From: CALBPI01 sp963922335
GTDB taxonomy: Bacteria > Pseudomonadota > Gammaproteobacteria > Steroidobacterales > Woeseiaceae
Assembly (NCBI GenBank): GCA_963922335.1
Contig: CAWUIB010000004.1
Span: forward strand, 62,001 to 126,000
Direction: 5' to 3'
DNA length: 64,000 nt
Positions 7,691-16,642 of the stretch are shown piece by piece (position 1 is the first letter of the stretch; each line of letters begins with the position of its first letter). The translations under genes and the position numbers were made by a program. The notes beneath the pieces are model-generated. The model was not told the origin of the DNA. It searched no databases and saw only the letters and a program-made list of their open reading frames with translations.

Positions 7691-10555
7691 CTAGTGTGAA
7701 CCCAACCAGTGTTGCCACTGCTGGGACACACGGCGGCGCACATCCTGGAGTGTGGCACTCGGTACAACCGGACGATTGCCCTCTAGTGCCATACGATGCA
7801 CCGTTGCGCGCAGCTCAACGTATGCGTCCTGCAGCGACTTTGCGATTTCCCTGGTGAGCACAGCATGGCTGGCCAGACTGTCCAGTTGGCGGATGTTATC
7901 GGTCCACTCGAGCAATGCAGTATGGGTATGTGCATGCTGCAGAATCAGGTACTGAACGAGGAACTCAAGGTCGGCGATTCCGCCCGGGTCCTGCTTCAAA
8001 TCGAACTCGTTCGGACCTGAGCGAGACAGATTCTCACGCATACGCCGGCGCATATCAGCCACAGCAACACGCAGCGAGTTCCGATTGACACTGTCCACGA
8101 GCGTGTCGCGACGAATGTGTTCGAAGCTGCGCATCACAGCCGCATCGCCAGCCACCGCACGCGCGCGCACCAATGCCTGATGCTCCCAGGTCCACGCGTC
8201 CTTTTGCTGATAACGCCGAAACGCTGCGAGCGACGACACCAGAAGTCCGGAACGGCCACTGGGGCGCAGCCGCATGTCTACTTCGTAAAGCTTCCCGTGG
8301 CCGGTTTGCACCGACAGAAGATGCACCATCCGTCGCGCCAAGCGCATAGCGAATCTCGCATTATCGAGCGGCATTGGTCCGTCCGTCTCACCTTCTTCGA
8401 GATCGTGCAGAAAGACGATATCGAGATCGGATCCGTAACCGAGCTCCAGGCCACCGAGTTTGCCGTAGCCAATAACGGCAAACCCTGGAGCGCTGGCATC
8501 CGTGCCGGAAGGTCTGCCGTGGCGCGCAACCATGTCATTCCAGGCAAGCGTCAACGTGCGCTCCAACACCACCGTCGCCGTGTTACTCAGGCGATCACTG
8601 ACGCGCATGATCTCGAGCACACCACTGACATCTGCCACGGCGATCCGAAACTGAGCCGTGCGAACAAACCGCACGAGTGCGTCGGTTTGATGCTCAACAT
8701 CGGACTCGTCCTGCGCGCGCACCGAGACCGCAAGCTCTGTGCGCATCTGATCGATATCCATGGGTTCGTTAAACAGCGACGCATCCAGCAACTCGTCGAG
8801 CAACATCGGCTGCTCTGCCAGTTGTTCTGCGATGAACCGACTGGAGGCAAGTAGCCGCAGCAGTCGATCGGTTGCTTCGGGTTGCTCTACTAACAGCACG
8901 AGATAGGCACTGCGCCGGCACACCGATTCCACCAACTGCAGTGCGCGCTCCAGCACAGCCGGTGCCGGGGTAAAGGCCGGTAAGCGGACGATGACGGCAT
9001 TCACGGCATCACGGATTCGACCCTGCACCGCCTCGGTGAGCGGCTGTTGCTGCATACGCCTCGCAAACTCCTGCAGGAGTCCGGCGAGAATATCGATCTG
9101 CCCAAGACCCCGTTCCGACAATGATTGCCTGATCTGCCCGCCATCAATCGATAGCCAGTCCGGTGTCGAATCGCGCTGCGCATCATTTTCTGCGGCAGCG
9201 AACACAAGCCCGCGGAATGCGTCGGTAACCCTCCGTCGATGAACGTCCAGCTCGGCGACCAGCGAGTCCCAGCTGTCCCTCCCCATCGACAGGACCAACG
9301 CATGCCGTTCTGACTCGGATGTCGGTAGCGAGTGTGTTTGGCGGTCCGCGAGTCCTTGCAACCGGTTCTCCAATACTCGCAGATAGTCATAAGCTGCGCG
9401 CAGCTCCGCTGCCATATTCGCACTGATGCAATCCGCGGCCGCCACCGCTTCCAGCGCGGCATAGAGAGAGGTCGTCTGCAGCGCCGGAAGTCTGCCGCCA
9501 CGAATCAACTGCCAGGACTGGACGATGAACTCGATCTCGCGAATGCCGCCGGTACCGCGCTTGATATCGCGCCCGGCCTCCTGGCTGGTAGCTTCTTTTT
9601 CGATCGTTCGCTGCATGTCGCGTAGCGATCGCAACACACTGAAATCGAGGTAGGCACGATAAACGAACCGAGTGAGGCAATCGGCAACCCAATCGCGTGT
9701 CAGGTTGCGTGGATCCTCACCAATGACTCTCGCCTTCACATACGCGTAGCGCTCCCAATCGCGACCATGCCGTTGCAGGTAGACCTCCAACGCGTCGAGG
9801 CTTATCGCGAGAGGGCCGGCGTTGCCGAACGGTCGCAGGCGGGTATCCACGCGAAACACGCGCCCAAGCTCGGTCACTCGATCGAGTATGTCGATAACCA
9901 ACCTCGCCTGACGCAGGCAGTACTCCTCAGCGTGCAGGGCGCGACGGCCGTCGCTTTCGCCGTTCTCCGGGTAGAGGAAAAAAATGTCGATATCCGATGA
10001 GAAGTTGAGCTCACCCCCACCGAGCTTGCCCATGCAAACCACCTGCAGCGGCACCACATCGCCCTCCCGAGTGCGCAATTCTCCGTGGCGCTCCTGAAGT
10101 CGTGCGCGAGCCGCCTTGAGGGCGACCAGAATCGCCGCATCTGCAAAAGCGCTCAACGCCTCGAGAACGTCCGCCAACGGCAGCGCATCGGCTGCATCAC
10201 GCCATGCGACCTTCAACATCAGTTGCCGTCGAAAACGACGCAACCCTCGCTCAGCGCCCAACTCGTCGACTACAGCGTCGAGACGCGTACGGTCGAAAAC
10301 CGGCCGAGGGGCGTTGTCGATGAGAACTTCAGCAACACTCCCGGGTTCCTGCAACGCGGCGTCGCGAACAAACGCGCTCGCCGCCGCTGCGCGCCAGTAT
10401 GCGGGCTGAGTGTCCGCCGCCGCAGCCAGAGCGGCCGCCGCATCGACGTTCACGTCGGATAGCGCTACAAACCAATGACGGAGCGTTTGCTGAAGCTCGG
10501 GCCGGTTGGCATACCAGGACTGGCGTGCCAGGACCTCATTGATGCGGTTCCACAT
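7691..10555 (-). CDS. glnE: Bifunctional glutamine synthetase adenylyltransferase/adenylyl-removing enzyme
   Basis: GlnE adenylylates glutamine synthetase under nitrogen excess and removes AMP under limitation, guided by PII and glutamine. The 954 residues contain both nucleotidyltransferase domains: the N-terminal deadenylylase with GGGELNFSSDIDIFF and the C-terminal adenylylase with GYGKLGGLELGYGSDLDIVF, so both active sites keep their aspartate pairs. Length is normal for the family. The ATG has no close SD, but TACACT lies 6 nt upstream. It precedes the zinc-finger, hldD and waaF genes on the same strand; glnA is not in the window. Confidence 0.96.
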   Translation of the reverse strand: MWNRINEVLARQSWYANRPELQQTLRHWFVALSDVNVDAAAALAAAADTQPAYWRAAAASAFVRDAALQEPGSVAEVLIDNAPRPVFDRTRLDAVVDELGAERGLRRFRRQLMLKVAWRDAADALPLADVLEALSAFADAAILVALKAARARLQERHGELRTREGDVVPLQVVCMGKLGGGELNFSSDIDIFFLYPENGESDGRRALHAEEYCLRQARLVIDILDRVTELGRVFRVDTRLRPFGNAGPLAISLDALEVYLQRHGRDWERYAYVKARVIGEDPRNLTRDWVADCLTRFVYRAYLDFSVLRSLRDMQRTIEKEATSQEAGRDIKRGTGGIREIEFIVQSWQLIRGGRLPALQTTSLYAALEAVAAADCISANMAAELRAAYDYLRVLENRLQGLADRQTHSLPTSESERHALVLSMGRDSWDSLVAELDVHRRRVTDAFRGLVFAAAENDAQRDSTPDWLSIDGGQIRQSLSERGLGQIDILAGLLQEFARRMQQQPLTEAVQGRIRDAVNAVIVRLPAFTPAPAVLERALQLVESVCRRSAYLVLLVEQPEATDRLLRLLASSRFIAEQLAEQPMLLDELLDASLFNEPMDIDQMRTELAVSVRAQDESDVEHQTDALVRFVRTAQFRIAVADVSGVLEIMRVSDRLSNTATVVLERTLTLAWNDMVARHGRPSGTDASAPGFAVIGYGKLGGLELGYGSDLDIVFLHDLEEGETDGPMPLDNARFAMRLARRMVHLLSVQTGHGKLYEVDMRLRPSGRSGLLVSSLAAFRRYQQKDAWTWEHQALVRARAVAGDAAVMRSFEHIRRDTLVDSVNRNSLRVAVADMRRRMRENLSRSGPNEFDLKQDPGGIADLEFLVQYLILQHAHTHTALLEWTDNIRQLDSLASHAVLTREIAKSLQDAYVELRATVHRMALEGNRPVVPSATLQDVRRRVSQQWQHWLGSH

Positions 10556-10561
10556 CCCGAG

Positions 10562-10567
10562 AGTGTA
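10562..10567 (-). promoter_or_regulatory. -10-like TACACT 6 nt before glnE start
   Basis: Minus-strand TACACT separated by 6 nt from the glnE ATG. It is one of a set with the same geometry in this window. Confidence 0.35.
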
Positions 10568-10576
10568 GCCTCACAG

Positions 10577-10597
10577 GGCGGTTCAAAAAAAACCGCC
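10577..10597. repeat. Inverted repeat upstream of glnE
   Basis: GGCGGTT and AACCGCC form a 7-bp perfect stem around an A-rich (plus) or T-rich (minus) 7-nt loop. It lies between the small membrane protein gene and glnE. It could end the small gene's transcript or bind a regulator, but the T-run is in the loop and not after the stem, so it is not a standard terminator. Confidence 0.4.
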
Positions 10598-10698
10598 ATC
10601 GAAGACTGGGAGAGGCGTGTGCGATGAAGGGGTTCCCCCAGACTCCGACGGCGAAGTTCCAAGCAAGCTGTCTCTAAGTGCTGGCCATAGGTGTGCGG

Positions 10699-10830
10699 CT
10701 ATACCCAGCTGGCATTCATTGCGATGAGCGCGATCAGGAACAGACCATAAATCGTCGTCAGTACGAGTGCTGCCGATGCGAAATTCCGTTCTCGCTCAAT
10801 GGCGTGATCCTTGAGTTCTGACGCGCTCAT
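10699..10830 (-). CDS. Small single-span membrane protein (43 aa), function unknown
   Basis: An ATG at 10830 with a strong ribosome site (GGAGC, about 8 nt upstream) opens a 43-codon frame ending in TAG. The product starts with a charged helix (MSASELKDHAIERERNF) followed by a hydrophobic segment of about 22 residues (LVLTTIYGLFLIALIAM), consistent with an N-in single-pass inner-membrane miniprotein. I do not recognise a family. It stands between the flavodoxin-like gene and glnE on the same strand. Confidence 0.55.
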   Translation of the reverse strand: MSASELKDHAIERERNFASAALVLTTIYGLFLIALIAMNASWV

Positions 10831-10922
10831 TCAATTGCTCCAATGCCTGTAGACGACATTCCCTGCCGCTTACCAAGGTTGGTGTCACCACCGAGACGCT
10901 TATCCCACCGAAATCGGGAAAA

Positions 10923-11378
10923 TCAGAAAATTCCTGCCACCAGCCCGGCCGCAAGGGTCGCGGAGAGCTCCGAGACTTGATCTGGCATGTCGGCAGACCA
11001 GCCGCCACGCAGCACCAACGGTGGCTGTACCGTGCGCCAGCGCAACCCGGTGACAATCCGCTCGATACCCTGCACAGTGCCTCGCCCGTCCTCGCCGGCG
11101 CGGATGTAGCAGGCGAATGGCAACCCCGCGAGATCCTGCCCCAGCGGATAGTAGATCCGTTCGAAAAAGTCCTTGGTTCGACCTGCCATACCACCGAAGT
11201 TTTCGGTCGTGGCGACCATCAGGGCATCGGCTTCACGAACCCGCGCGGTGTCCACAGCCAGGCTGTCCAGGCTGATGACTTCTAGGGATTCGTCGATATC
11301 GCCAGCGGCAATGCTCGCCGCCTCGAGCAGCCTCTGCGTATTCTCTGACGGTGCGTGATGAACTATGAGCAGGCGCAT
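10923..11378 (-). CDS. Flavodoxin-fold FMN protein / NAD(P)H-dependent reductase
   Basis: A 151-residue flavodoxin-like protein. It opens with beta-strand MRLLIVHHAPSENTQRLLEA, where the phosphate-binding loop is expected, and has TTENFGGMAGRTKDFFERI, which matches the FMN-contacting loop of flavodoxin-fold reductases. It is cytosolic and lies downstream of the GGDEF-EAL gene on the same strand. A CACAAT hexamer lies 7 nt before the ATG and no SD is seen. The electron partner is unknown. Confidence 0.75.
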   Translation of the reverse strand: MRLLIVHHAPSENTQRLLEAASIAAGDIDESLEVISLDSLAVDTARVREADALMVATTENFGGMAGRTKDFFERIYYPLGQDLAGLPFACYIRAGEDGRGTVQGIERIVTGLRWRTVQPPLVLRGGWSADMPDQVSELSATLAAGLVAGIF

Positions 11379-11385
11379 GCTGCCG

Positions 11386-11391
11386 ATTGTG
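11386..11391 (-). promoter_or_regulatory. -10-like CACAAT 7 nt before flavodoxin-like gene
   Basis: A weak hexamer (4 of 6 matches to TATAAT) at the spacing seen for other apparently leaderless genes here. Low confidence alone. Confidence 0.25.
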
Positions 11392-11426
11392 GCACTCGCT
11401 CGACGAGTGAGCCAGATCGATCACGC

Positions 11427-13301
11427 CTAGCTGATCGCGGACAGCCCCCGGGAGATTCCGGTGTTGTTGAGCGCATAGCTGCCGGAATCGGCCAGTGAGC
11501 GAATCTGATCCAGAAGCGGTTGCGGCTTACCGAGAAGATAGCCTTGTCCGTAATCCACGCCGAGCCGTTTCAAACCCGCAAGTACCGCTGGCGTTTCGAC
11601 AAATTCTGCGACGGTCTTAAGTTCCATCACCCGTGCGACTTGCGCCACGGCGGCGACCATCGATTCAGAGACCTTGTTGGTGTCGAGATCCCGAACGAAG
11701 CTGCCATCTATCTTCAATGTGTCCACAGGCATATCGCGCAGATAAGCGAATGAGCTCAAGCCTGCGCCAAAATCATCCAGCGCAAACTTGCAACCCAGAT
11801 CACGCATGCTGTGCATGAACGCGATGGCGGATTCACGATTGGCAATAGCAGCGGTCTCGGTAATTTCGAAACAAAGCTGTTGGGGCTGCAGGTGGCTCTC
11901 CACAACATGCTGGCGCACAAAGTCATGAAACGTCGGCTCGCCTAGCGATTGACCCGAAAGATTGATAGCGAATGTGGTGTCGGACAGTGCGAGCAGATCA
12001 TCGAACTGGTCAAGAATCTGAAAGAACCGCTTTATCACGTAGCGATCGAGTCGCGGCATCAACTGGTATTGCTCGGCCGCGGAGAAGAATTGCTGCGGCA
12101 GGAGAACGTCGCCGCCAGGACCGGTCATTCGAAGGAGAATCTCGAGGTGCGGCAACCCGTTTTCGGTCTGCAGCGGTCGAATCGGCTGCGCATCCAGAAC
12201 AAAAGCATCGTTGCTGATCGCTTCCTGCAGCTGAGCGAACACCTGCAGGTTATCCACCCGGCGTACGATACTCTTGTCGTAAGGGTCAAAACACTCGATG
12301 CGATCACCGCCATGGTCTGTAGCTTTGCTGCAGGCCATTCGAGCCATCGTCAGCGGATGCTCGGTCAGGGATTGCTGATCGTTGATCTCGACGACGCCGG
12401 CGCTCACGGTGACCGCGACCGAGGACTCGCCTCTGACATACACGAGACGCTGACACTCGGTGCGCACAACCTCGGCGTACTCCATGCCCTCGTTGAGATC
12501 CTTATGTCGCAGCAGTGCAGCGAAGCGATCGCCCTCGATGCGAGAAAGTGAACTGCCGCCCGGCAAACGACTAGCGGCGATGCGTGCGAAGCGCTCCAGC
12601 ACCTCTTCACCCGCCCGCGTGCCGAAGCGGTCGCTGACCACCTCGAACTGATCGAGGTCGAAATAGACGAGGCAATGGTCGTCGTCGACTTCCTGTTCTT
12701 CGCCGGTGAGCTTATCGAGAATTGCGCTGAAATCACGCTGTTGGATCAAACCCGTCAGCCGATCATAGCTTTCGCCGATGATGCGTACGGCCACCCTGAC
12801 AAAGTGGCCAGTCAGTCGCTCGGCCTCGGTGCCTAAGGGGTGTCCGTCTGTTTGGCACGCGGTGGCCAAAACGCCGATGGGCTGTTGATGCTCATCGCGC
12901 ACGGGTGCGAGGATCATCTGCCATTTGTCATCCTTGCCGATCGCACCACGCGGCAATCCGCGGCGCTGGAGGACCACCGGTTGTTCAATGTTGGCAAACT
13001 TCGGCAACACATCGCGTAGCAACTCGTGATCGAACGCCTTTTTGTCGATTCCGTTCCACGTCCGATGGGCGATACGGATTCGAATACGACGCGAGGGCAC
13101 CAGCAGCACGCTGTAGCTCATGCCGATATGGTGGGTCAGTTCTCTCAAAAGACGGGACAGTCGCGCCTGGCCGTGAGTCTCGGTCTCAAGACGTTGCTCG
13201 AGTCCGTAGATCAGATCGAGTTCGCGATGGGCATCACTGAGCGCGATCCGCAGAGAATCCGTCCCTGCAGGCGCTGAAAATTGTGGTGCTGAGTCCGACA
13301 T
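11427..13301 (-). CDS. GGDEF-EAL protein, probable c-di-GMP phosphodiesterase
   Basis: A 624-residue cytosolic protein with a GAF-like N-terminal region (about 30-190), a GGDEF domain (about 195-345) and a C-terminal EAL domain (about 365-610). The GGDEF signature reads EGDRF at 256-260, losing the second-metal/base glutamate, so cyclase activity is unlikely. The EAL domain keeps its catalytic set: EIL at 387-389, NLSG, EITE, LDDFG, LKID, AEFVE and GQGY. It should hydrolyse c-di-GMP, with the degenerate GGDEF perhaps sensing GTP. I chose the ATG at 13301 for its SD (GGGGAA); an upstream in-frame start at 13349 lacks one. Confidence 0.9.
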   Translation of the reverse strand: MSDSAPQFSAPAGTDSLRIALSDAHRELDLIYGLEQRLETETHGQARLSRLLRELTHHIGMSYSVLLVPSRRIRIRIAHRTWNGIDKKAFDHELLRDVLPKFANIEQPVVLQRRGLPRGAIGKDDKWQMILAPVRDEHQQPIGVLATACQTDGHPLGTEAERLTGHFVRVAVRIIGESYDRLTGLIQQRDFSAILDKLTGEEQEVDDDHCLVYFDLDQFEVVSDRFGTRAGEEVLERFARIAASRLPGGSSLSRIEGDRFAALLRHKDLNEGMEYAEVVRTECQRLVYVRGESSVAVTVSAGVVEINDQQSLTEHPLTMARMACSKATDHGGDRIECFDPYDKSIVRRVDNLQVFAQLQEAISNDAFVLDAQPIRPLQTENGLPHLEILLRMTGPGGDVLLPQQFFSAAEQYQLMPRLDRYVIKRFFQILDQFDDLLALSDTTFAINLSGQSLGEPTFHDFVRQHVVESHLQPQQLCFEITETAAIANRESAIAFMHSMRDLGCKFALDDFGAGLSSFAYLRDMPVDTLKIDGSFVRDLDTNKVSESMVAAVAQVARVMELKTVAEFVETPAVLAGLKRLGVDYGQGYLLGKPQPLLDQIRSLADSGSYALNNTGISRGLSAIS

Positions 13302-13412
13302 CACTTCCCCGGTAACCCGGGCGCTCGATGCGCCGGTACCAAAAACCATGGTCGGACATTAACTTAAGCTGGTGGCTTGGTTCCGTGATCGCCGTCTCAC
13401 CGGCCGTGATCA

Positions 13413-14039
13413 CTAATAAATACGGAATCCGCCATGTCGTTTACGGCTGCGACTGTCGATCCACCAGAATCCCGCAGCGAACCCGAGCACCAGCGCTATT
13501 GCCAGACCTCCCAATGCCATCGGCCAGGGGAGGCTAAAACTGTAGGCCCGCATGCGAGATCGCAGCTCATCGAGCTCACCGATTGCCGCATCTCGATCCT
13601 GCTCTGTTTGCGCGAGCGCAGATTCAGCACTTGTCAGGCGACTCTCGAGATCCGCGACCCGCCCGAGCGCCCCTGAGGCGGAATTTCGAATCGACTCCAG
13701 CTCTGCCTCGGCGGATGCCGCGCGTGCGTTCGCCTGATCTACAACAAATCGCGCCGGAGGATCGGTGACGAGAAACCCGGCTTTGACCCAACCTTCGGTG
13801 CCGTCGGGCAGGCGCACGCGCGCATAGAGGGAGTTACGCTCCAGCACGGTCATTTCTTGACCACTCTCAAGAGAGCGAAATGCGCGATCGGAGGTGTCCG
13901 CTGCCTGATGCAGACCTAGACGGAGTACGTCGGTGACATAAACCGTTTCGGATTGCGCCATAACGGTTGACGGCACCAACAGCAGCAGTGTCCAAAACAC
14001 AAATACACGGGCATTCGATCCCATAGCTCTATTCCTCAT
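13413..14039 (-). CDS. TIGR04211-type SH3 domain protein (YgiM-like)
   Basis: A 208-residue envelope protein. It has a signal peptide (about 1-28, ending TVMAQ), a bacterial SH3 domain (about 32-95, with LRLGLH, GQEMTVLERN and GTEGWVKAGFL), a coiled coil (about 100-165) and a C-terminal membrane anchor (about 172-193) followed by basic residues. This matches the TIGR04211/YgiM family, whose role is unclear, though a link to cell-wall metabolism is suspected. Its ATG overlaps the dacB stop (ATGA at 14036-14039), so it is co-translated with a PBP4 peptidase, which supports a peptidoglycan role. Confidence 0.88.
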   Translation of the reverse strand: MRNRAMGSNARVFVFWTLLLLVPSTVMAQSETVYVTDVLRLGLHQAADTSDRAFRSLESGQEMTVLERNSLYARVRLPDGTEGWVKAGFLVTDPPARFVVDQANARAASAEAELESIRNSASGALGRVADLESRLTSAESALAQTEQDRDAAIGELDELRSRMRAYSFSLPWPMALGGLAIALVLGFAAGFWWIDSRSRKRHGGFRIY

Positions 14040-15562
14040 GGCGAAACACCGCCTGACAATCCCTCCGCGGCACCATCGACCACCTGCGTCTCAGACTCAT
14101 AGCGGTGAAGCCACTCTAGCACCGCGTTTTGCACAACCTCACCTGTACCTCGGTGCACGTCGGGCGCGTTGTGCAATGCCACGACGATATAGCGGCGACC
14201 ATCGGCCGCCATTGAGTAACCCGCCATAGCGCTCACGCCATCCAGCCTTCCGGTCTTCAGATGGGCACGCCCCGTGATCGGTCCGGTGCGGAACCGACGA
14301 CGAAAGGTGCCGTCCAAACCCACCAGCGACAGCGATGCCACGAATTCCGGCATGTAAGGGCTGCGCCACCCGCGCATCAGCAAGCGACCCAAGCCCGCGG
14401 CTGAGATTCGCGCATCACGGGACAACCCGGCGCCGTTATCGATCACGATGCGCTCAGCGTCGAACCCACCATCTGAGAGCCATTGCGCGAGCCGCGAGCG
14501 GGCCTTGGTCAGCGTTGCTGGCTCGCCGTAGGCTTCGCGCCCGAGGGTCAAGAACAACTGCCGCGTCATGACATTGTTCGAATTCTTGTTGATCAGCCGA
14601 ATCTGATCTGTCAGCGGTCTGGATGACCAAACCAACCAGGGCTCGAGCGTATCGTCGACAACACCATTGCGCATCGCGCCATCAATCTGACCTCCATGCC
14701 GGGCCCAAATGGTGCTGAACAACGACGCGGCGTACGCATCATGCGTGAGCAATGAACGTGCGAGCGAGTAGCGCTCGCAACTGTCCGGGAACGTTCCGGA
14801 GAAGCGCACGCGCGTACCATTCGCTTCTGCATTCACAGCCACCCCTTTCTGATAGCCGCGACAGCGCCCACGGATCAGCTTGAGGTTGTTTTCTATCTGC
14901 AGCTCAGGCATCGATGGCAGAGTCGTGATCCGCACCCGACGCGTTTGCAGATCGGGTTCGAAGAAAAACCGGACGACCTTGAAGTTCACCAACAACGCAT
15001 CCGGCGCCACGTTGTAGGCGCGCAGCGGCTCCTGGTCGAACGCTCCGGGGTCGACAGCCTCCAGCTCAAAAGCACTGTCATCCAGCAAGATGTCGCCGGT
15101 GATTCGGCGCAGACCACGCCGCCGCATTTCGACGACTAGCCGCTCCAAGGACTCTTCTACCAAGTAGGGATCACCGCCTCCACGGATGGCGAGATCGCCT
15201 TTCAGCACACCATCACGGCCCAACTCACCCAGCAGGAATACCTCGGTTTGCCACCGATAGTCGGGGCGCAACAATTCAAGGCCGGCGAGCGTCGTAACGA
15301 GCTTCATGGTCGAGGCGGGATTTCGCGGTGTCTCGGCATTGTGCGCGATGACCACAGGACCGCCATCGACCGGTTGCACCCACAAGCTGAATCCATCGGC
15401 ATCCAGCTCGTAACGATCGAGCGCACGTTGGATCTCTCTCGGCAGATTGTCATCAGCGGCTGCAAATGGCGACCAGAACAGAAGCAGCGCGACCACCAAC
15501 GTGCGTGTGAACTTCGTGAGGTATGATCGCGGCGGTTGCGCCGGCGCAAATAGCAAGGTCAT
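14036..15562 (-). CDS. dacB: D-alanyl-D-alanine carboxypeptidase/endopeptidase (PBP4)
   Basis: A periplasmic class C penicillin-binding protein of 508 residues that trims D-Ala and cuts peptide cross-links in peptidoglycan. It has a hydrophobic signal segment (about 20-36) and the three catalytic motifs: SxxK at S84-K87 (STMK), SxN at S328-N330 and KTG at 436-438. The large insert between the first two motifs is normal for PBP4. The ATG is only 9 bp from the divergent DUF3187 gene. A CATAAT hexamer lies exactly 6 nt upstream, inside that neighbour's first codons, and there is no SD. Confidence 0.94.
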   Translation of the reverse strand: MTLLFAPAQPPRSYLTKFTRTLVVALLLFWSPFAAADDNLPREIQRALDRYELDADGFSLWVQPVDGGPVVIAHNAETPRNPASTMKLVTTLAGLELLRPDYRWQTEVFLLGELGRDGVLKGDLAIRGGGDPYLVEESLERLVVEMRRRGLRRITGDILLDDSAFELEAVDPGAFDQEPLRAYNVAPDALLVNFKVVRFFFEPDLQTRRVRITTLPSMPELQIENNLKLIRGRCRGYQKGVAVNAEANGTRVRFSGTFPDSCERYSLARSLLTHDAYAASLFSTIWARHGGQIDGAMRNGVVDDTLEPWLVWSSRPLTDQIRLINKNSNNVMTRQLFLTLGREAYGEPATLTKARSRLAQWLSDGGFDAERIVIDNGAGLSRDARISAAGLGRLLMRGWRSPYMPEFVASLSLVGLDGTFRRRFRTGPITGRAHLKTGRLDGVSAMAGYSMAADGRRYIVVALHNAPDVHRGTGEVVQNAVLEWLHRYESETQVVDGAAEGLSGGVSP

Positions 15563-15568
15563 GTCACG

Positions 15569-15574
15569 ATTATG
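15569..15574 (-). promoter_or_regulatory. -10 box CATAAT 6 nt before dacB start
   Basis: Minus-strand CATAAT (5 of 6 matches) followed by 6 nt and the dacB ATG. It overlaps the start codon of the divergent DUF3187 gene, so the two transcription units may interfere. Confidence 0.5.
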
Positions 15575-16555
15575 CGTAATGCCAAAGACAAAACACAGCG
15601 CGCCGTTGCAGGCGGTATCGCCGCCTTACTCCTGAGCGCCTGCGCTGGACCGGCGATTGCACAGTCGCTGTTCGAGGCGCATGACAATCTGTCGACGGTG
15701 TCCGCGTTGTTTCAGCTCGACAGCGACGGTATCGCTCCTGGCAGCGAATTGAGCTTGTATTGGCAAACGGCCAGTCACGCCGCACGCGAGACAAATGGCG
15801 ACGCCAGCATCCTGCTCGATGGCGAATCAAGTCGCCTACGCGCCGAATGGCGCCACAATCTCAATGCCCGTTGGTCTGTTTCGGTGGGCCTTTCACAGTG
15901 GTGGCACGCCCGCGGCACACTCGATGGCTTTATCGACAGCTGGCACGCCGCATTCGGGTTTCCGGATGGTATTCGCGACGATGTGCCCAAAGGACAGATA
16001 CAGTTCCAATACGCGGAGGCAGGCCGCACACGCCTCGACGTGACGCGGACACGTCGCGGCATCGGCGATCTCACCTTGAGCACGCAACGCCGATTCGGCG
16101 ACAGCGACTGGGCAATCGCCGCTCACTTGAAGTTGCCGACCGGATCCTTTCGAGATCTCACGGGCAGCGGTGGGACCGACTTCGGTCTCAATGTGCTGTG
16201 GCAGCCGGAAGTTCCCACCACACGGGGGTGGTCATGGCGTGCCGGTGCAGGTGCCGCGGCGCTTGGCTCGGCAGACTTCGACCTGCCGGGACAAACTCGC
16301 GTTACGTGGGTCGCGCACGGGGAACTGCGCTACCGCATCAACGATGCCATCGACCTGGGTGCGCGCGTTCAGGGTCACGGTGCGCTGAGTGACAGCGCGC
16401 TCGACATTATCGGCCGACCCGCGGTGTGGCTAGTCACCGGGGGCGAGATCCGCAGCGGCGACCACTGGCGTATCACCATCTCGGTCACAGAAGATATCGT
16501 TGTCGAATCCGCTCCTGACGTCACCTTTAATTTGGGACTCCATCGAAAATTCTGA
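15572..16555 (+). CDS. DUF3187-family exported protein, likely outer-membrane barrel
   Basis: A 327-residue protein with a signal peptide (about 1-31, ending GPAIAQ) and a run of amphipathic beta strands ending in an aromatic C-terminus (LHRKF), as expected for an outer-membrane beta barrel. I match it to DUF3187 from its overall pattern (SLFEAHDNLSTVSALFQL near the N-terminus and ADFDLPGQ in the middle). Function is unknown. The start is supported by AAGGT about 13 nt upstream, which is rather far. Confidence 0.7.
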   Translation: MRNAKDKTQRAVAGGIAALLLSACAGPAIAQSLFEAHDNLSTVSALFQLDSDGIAPGSELSLYWQTASHAARETNGDASILLDGESSRLRAEWRHNLNARWSVSVGLSQWWHARGTLDGFIDSWHAAFGFPDGIRDDVPKGQIQFQYAEAGRTRLDVTRTRRGIGDLTLSTQRRFGDSDWAIAAHLKLPTGSFRDLTGSGGTDFGLNVLWQPEVPTTRGWSWRAGAGAAALGSADFDLPGQTRVTWVAHGELRYRINDAIDLGARVQGHGALSDSALDIIGRPAVWLVTGGEIRSGDHWRITISVTEDIVVESAPDVTFNLGLHRKF

Positions 16556-16642
16556 GGATTTCGCATCCGCCCGTCATTTCTCCGCGAACAACAGTTCAAC
16601 CCTGGCGCCGGGGTTGCCTTTTCGAAATACACGGAGACAGAC

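Noticed and set aside
10577..10597. Intrinsic terminator in front of glnE
   Set aside because: The T-run lies in the hairpin loop and not after the stem, so I list it only as an inverted repeat.
11391..11413. Hairpin between the GGDEF-EAL and flavodoxin-like genes as a terminator
   Set aside because: Short stem (CACTCG/CGAGTG) with no T-run; too weak to call.
11427..11429. Frameshift or truncation of the GGDEF-EAL protein because of the odd GGDEF motif
   Set aside because: The reading frame is intact, both domains are full length and EAL motifs are preserved; substitution rather than damage.
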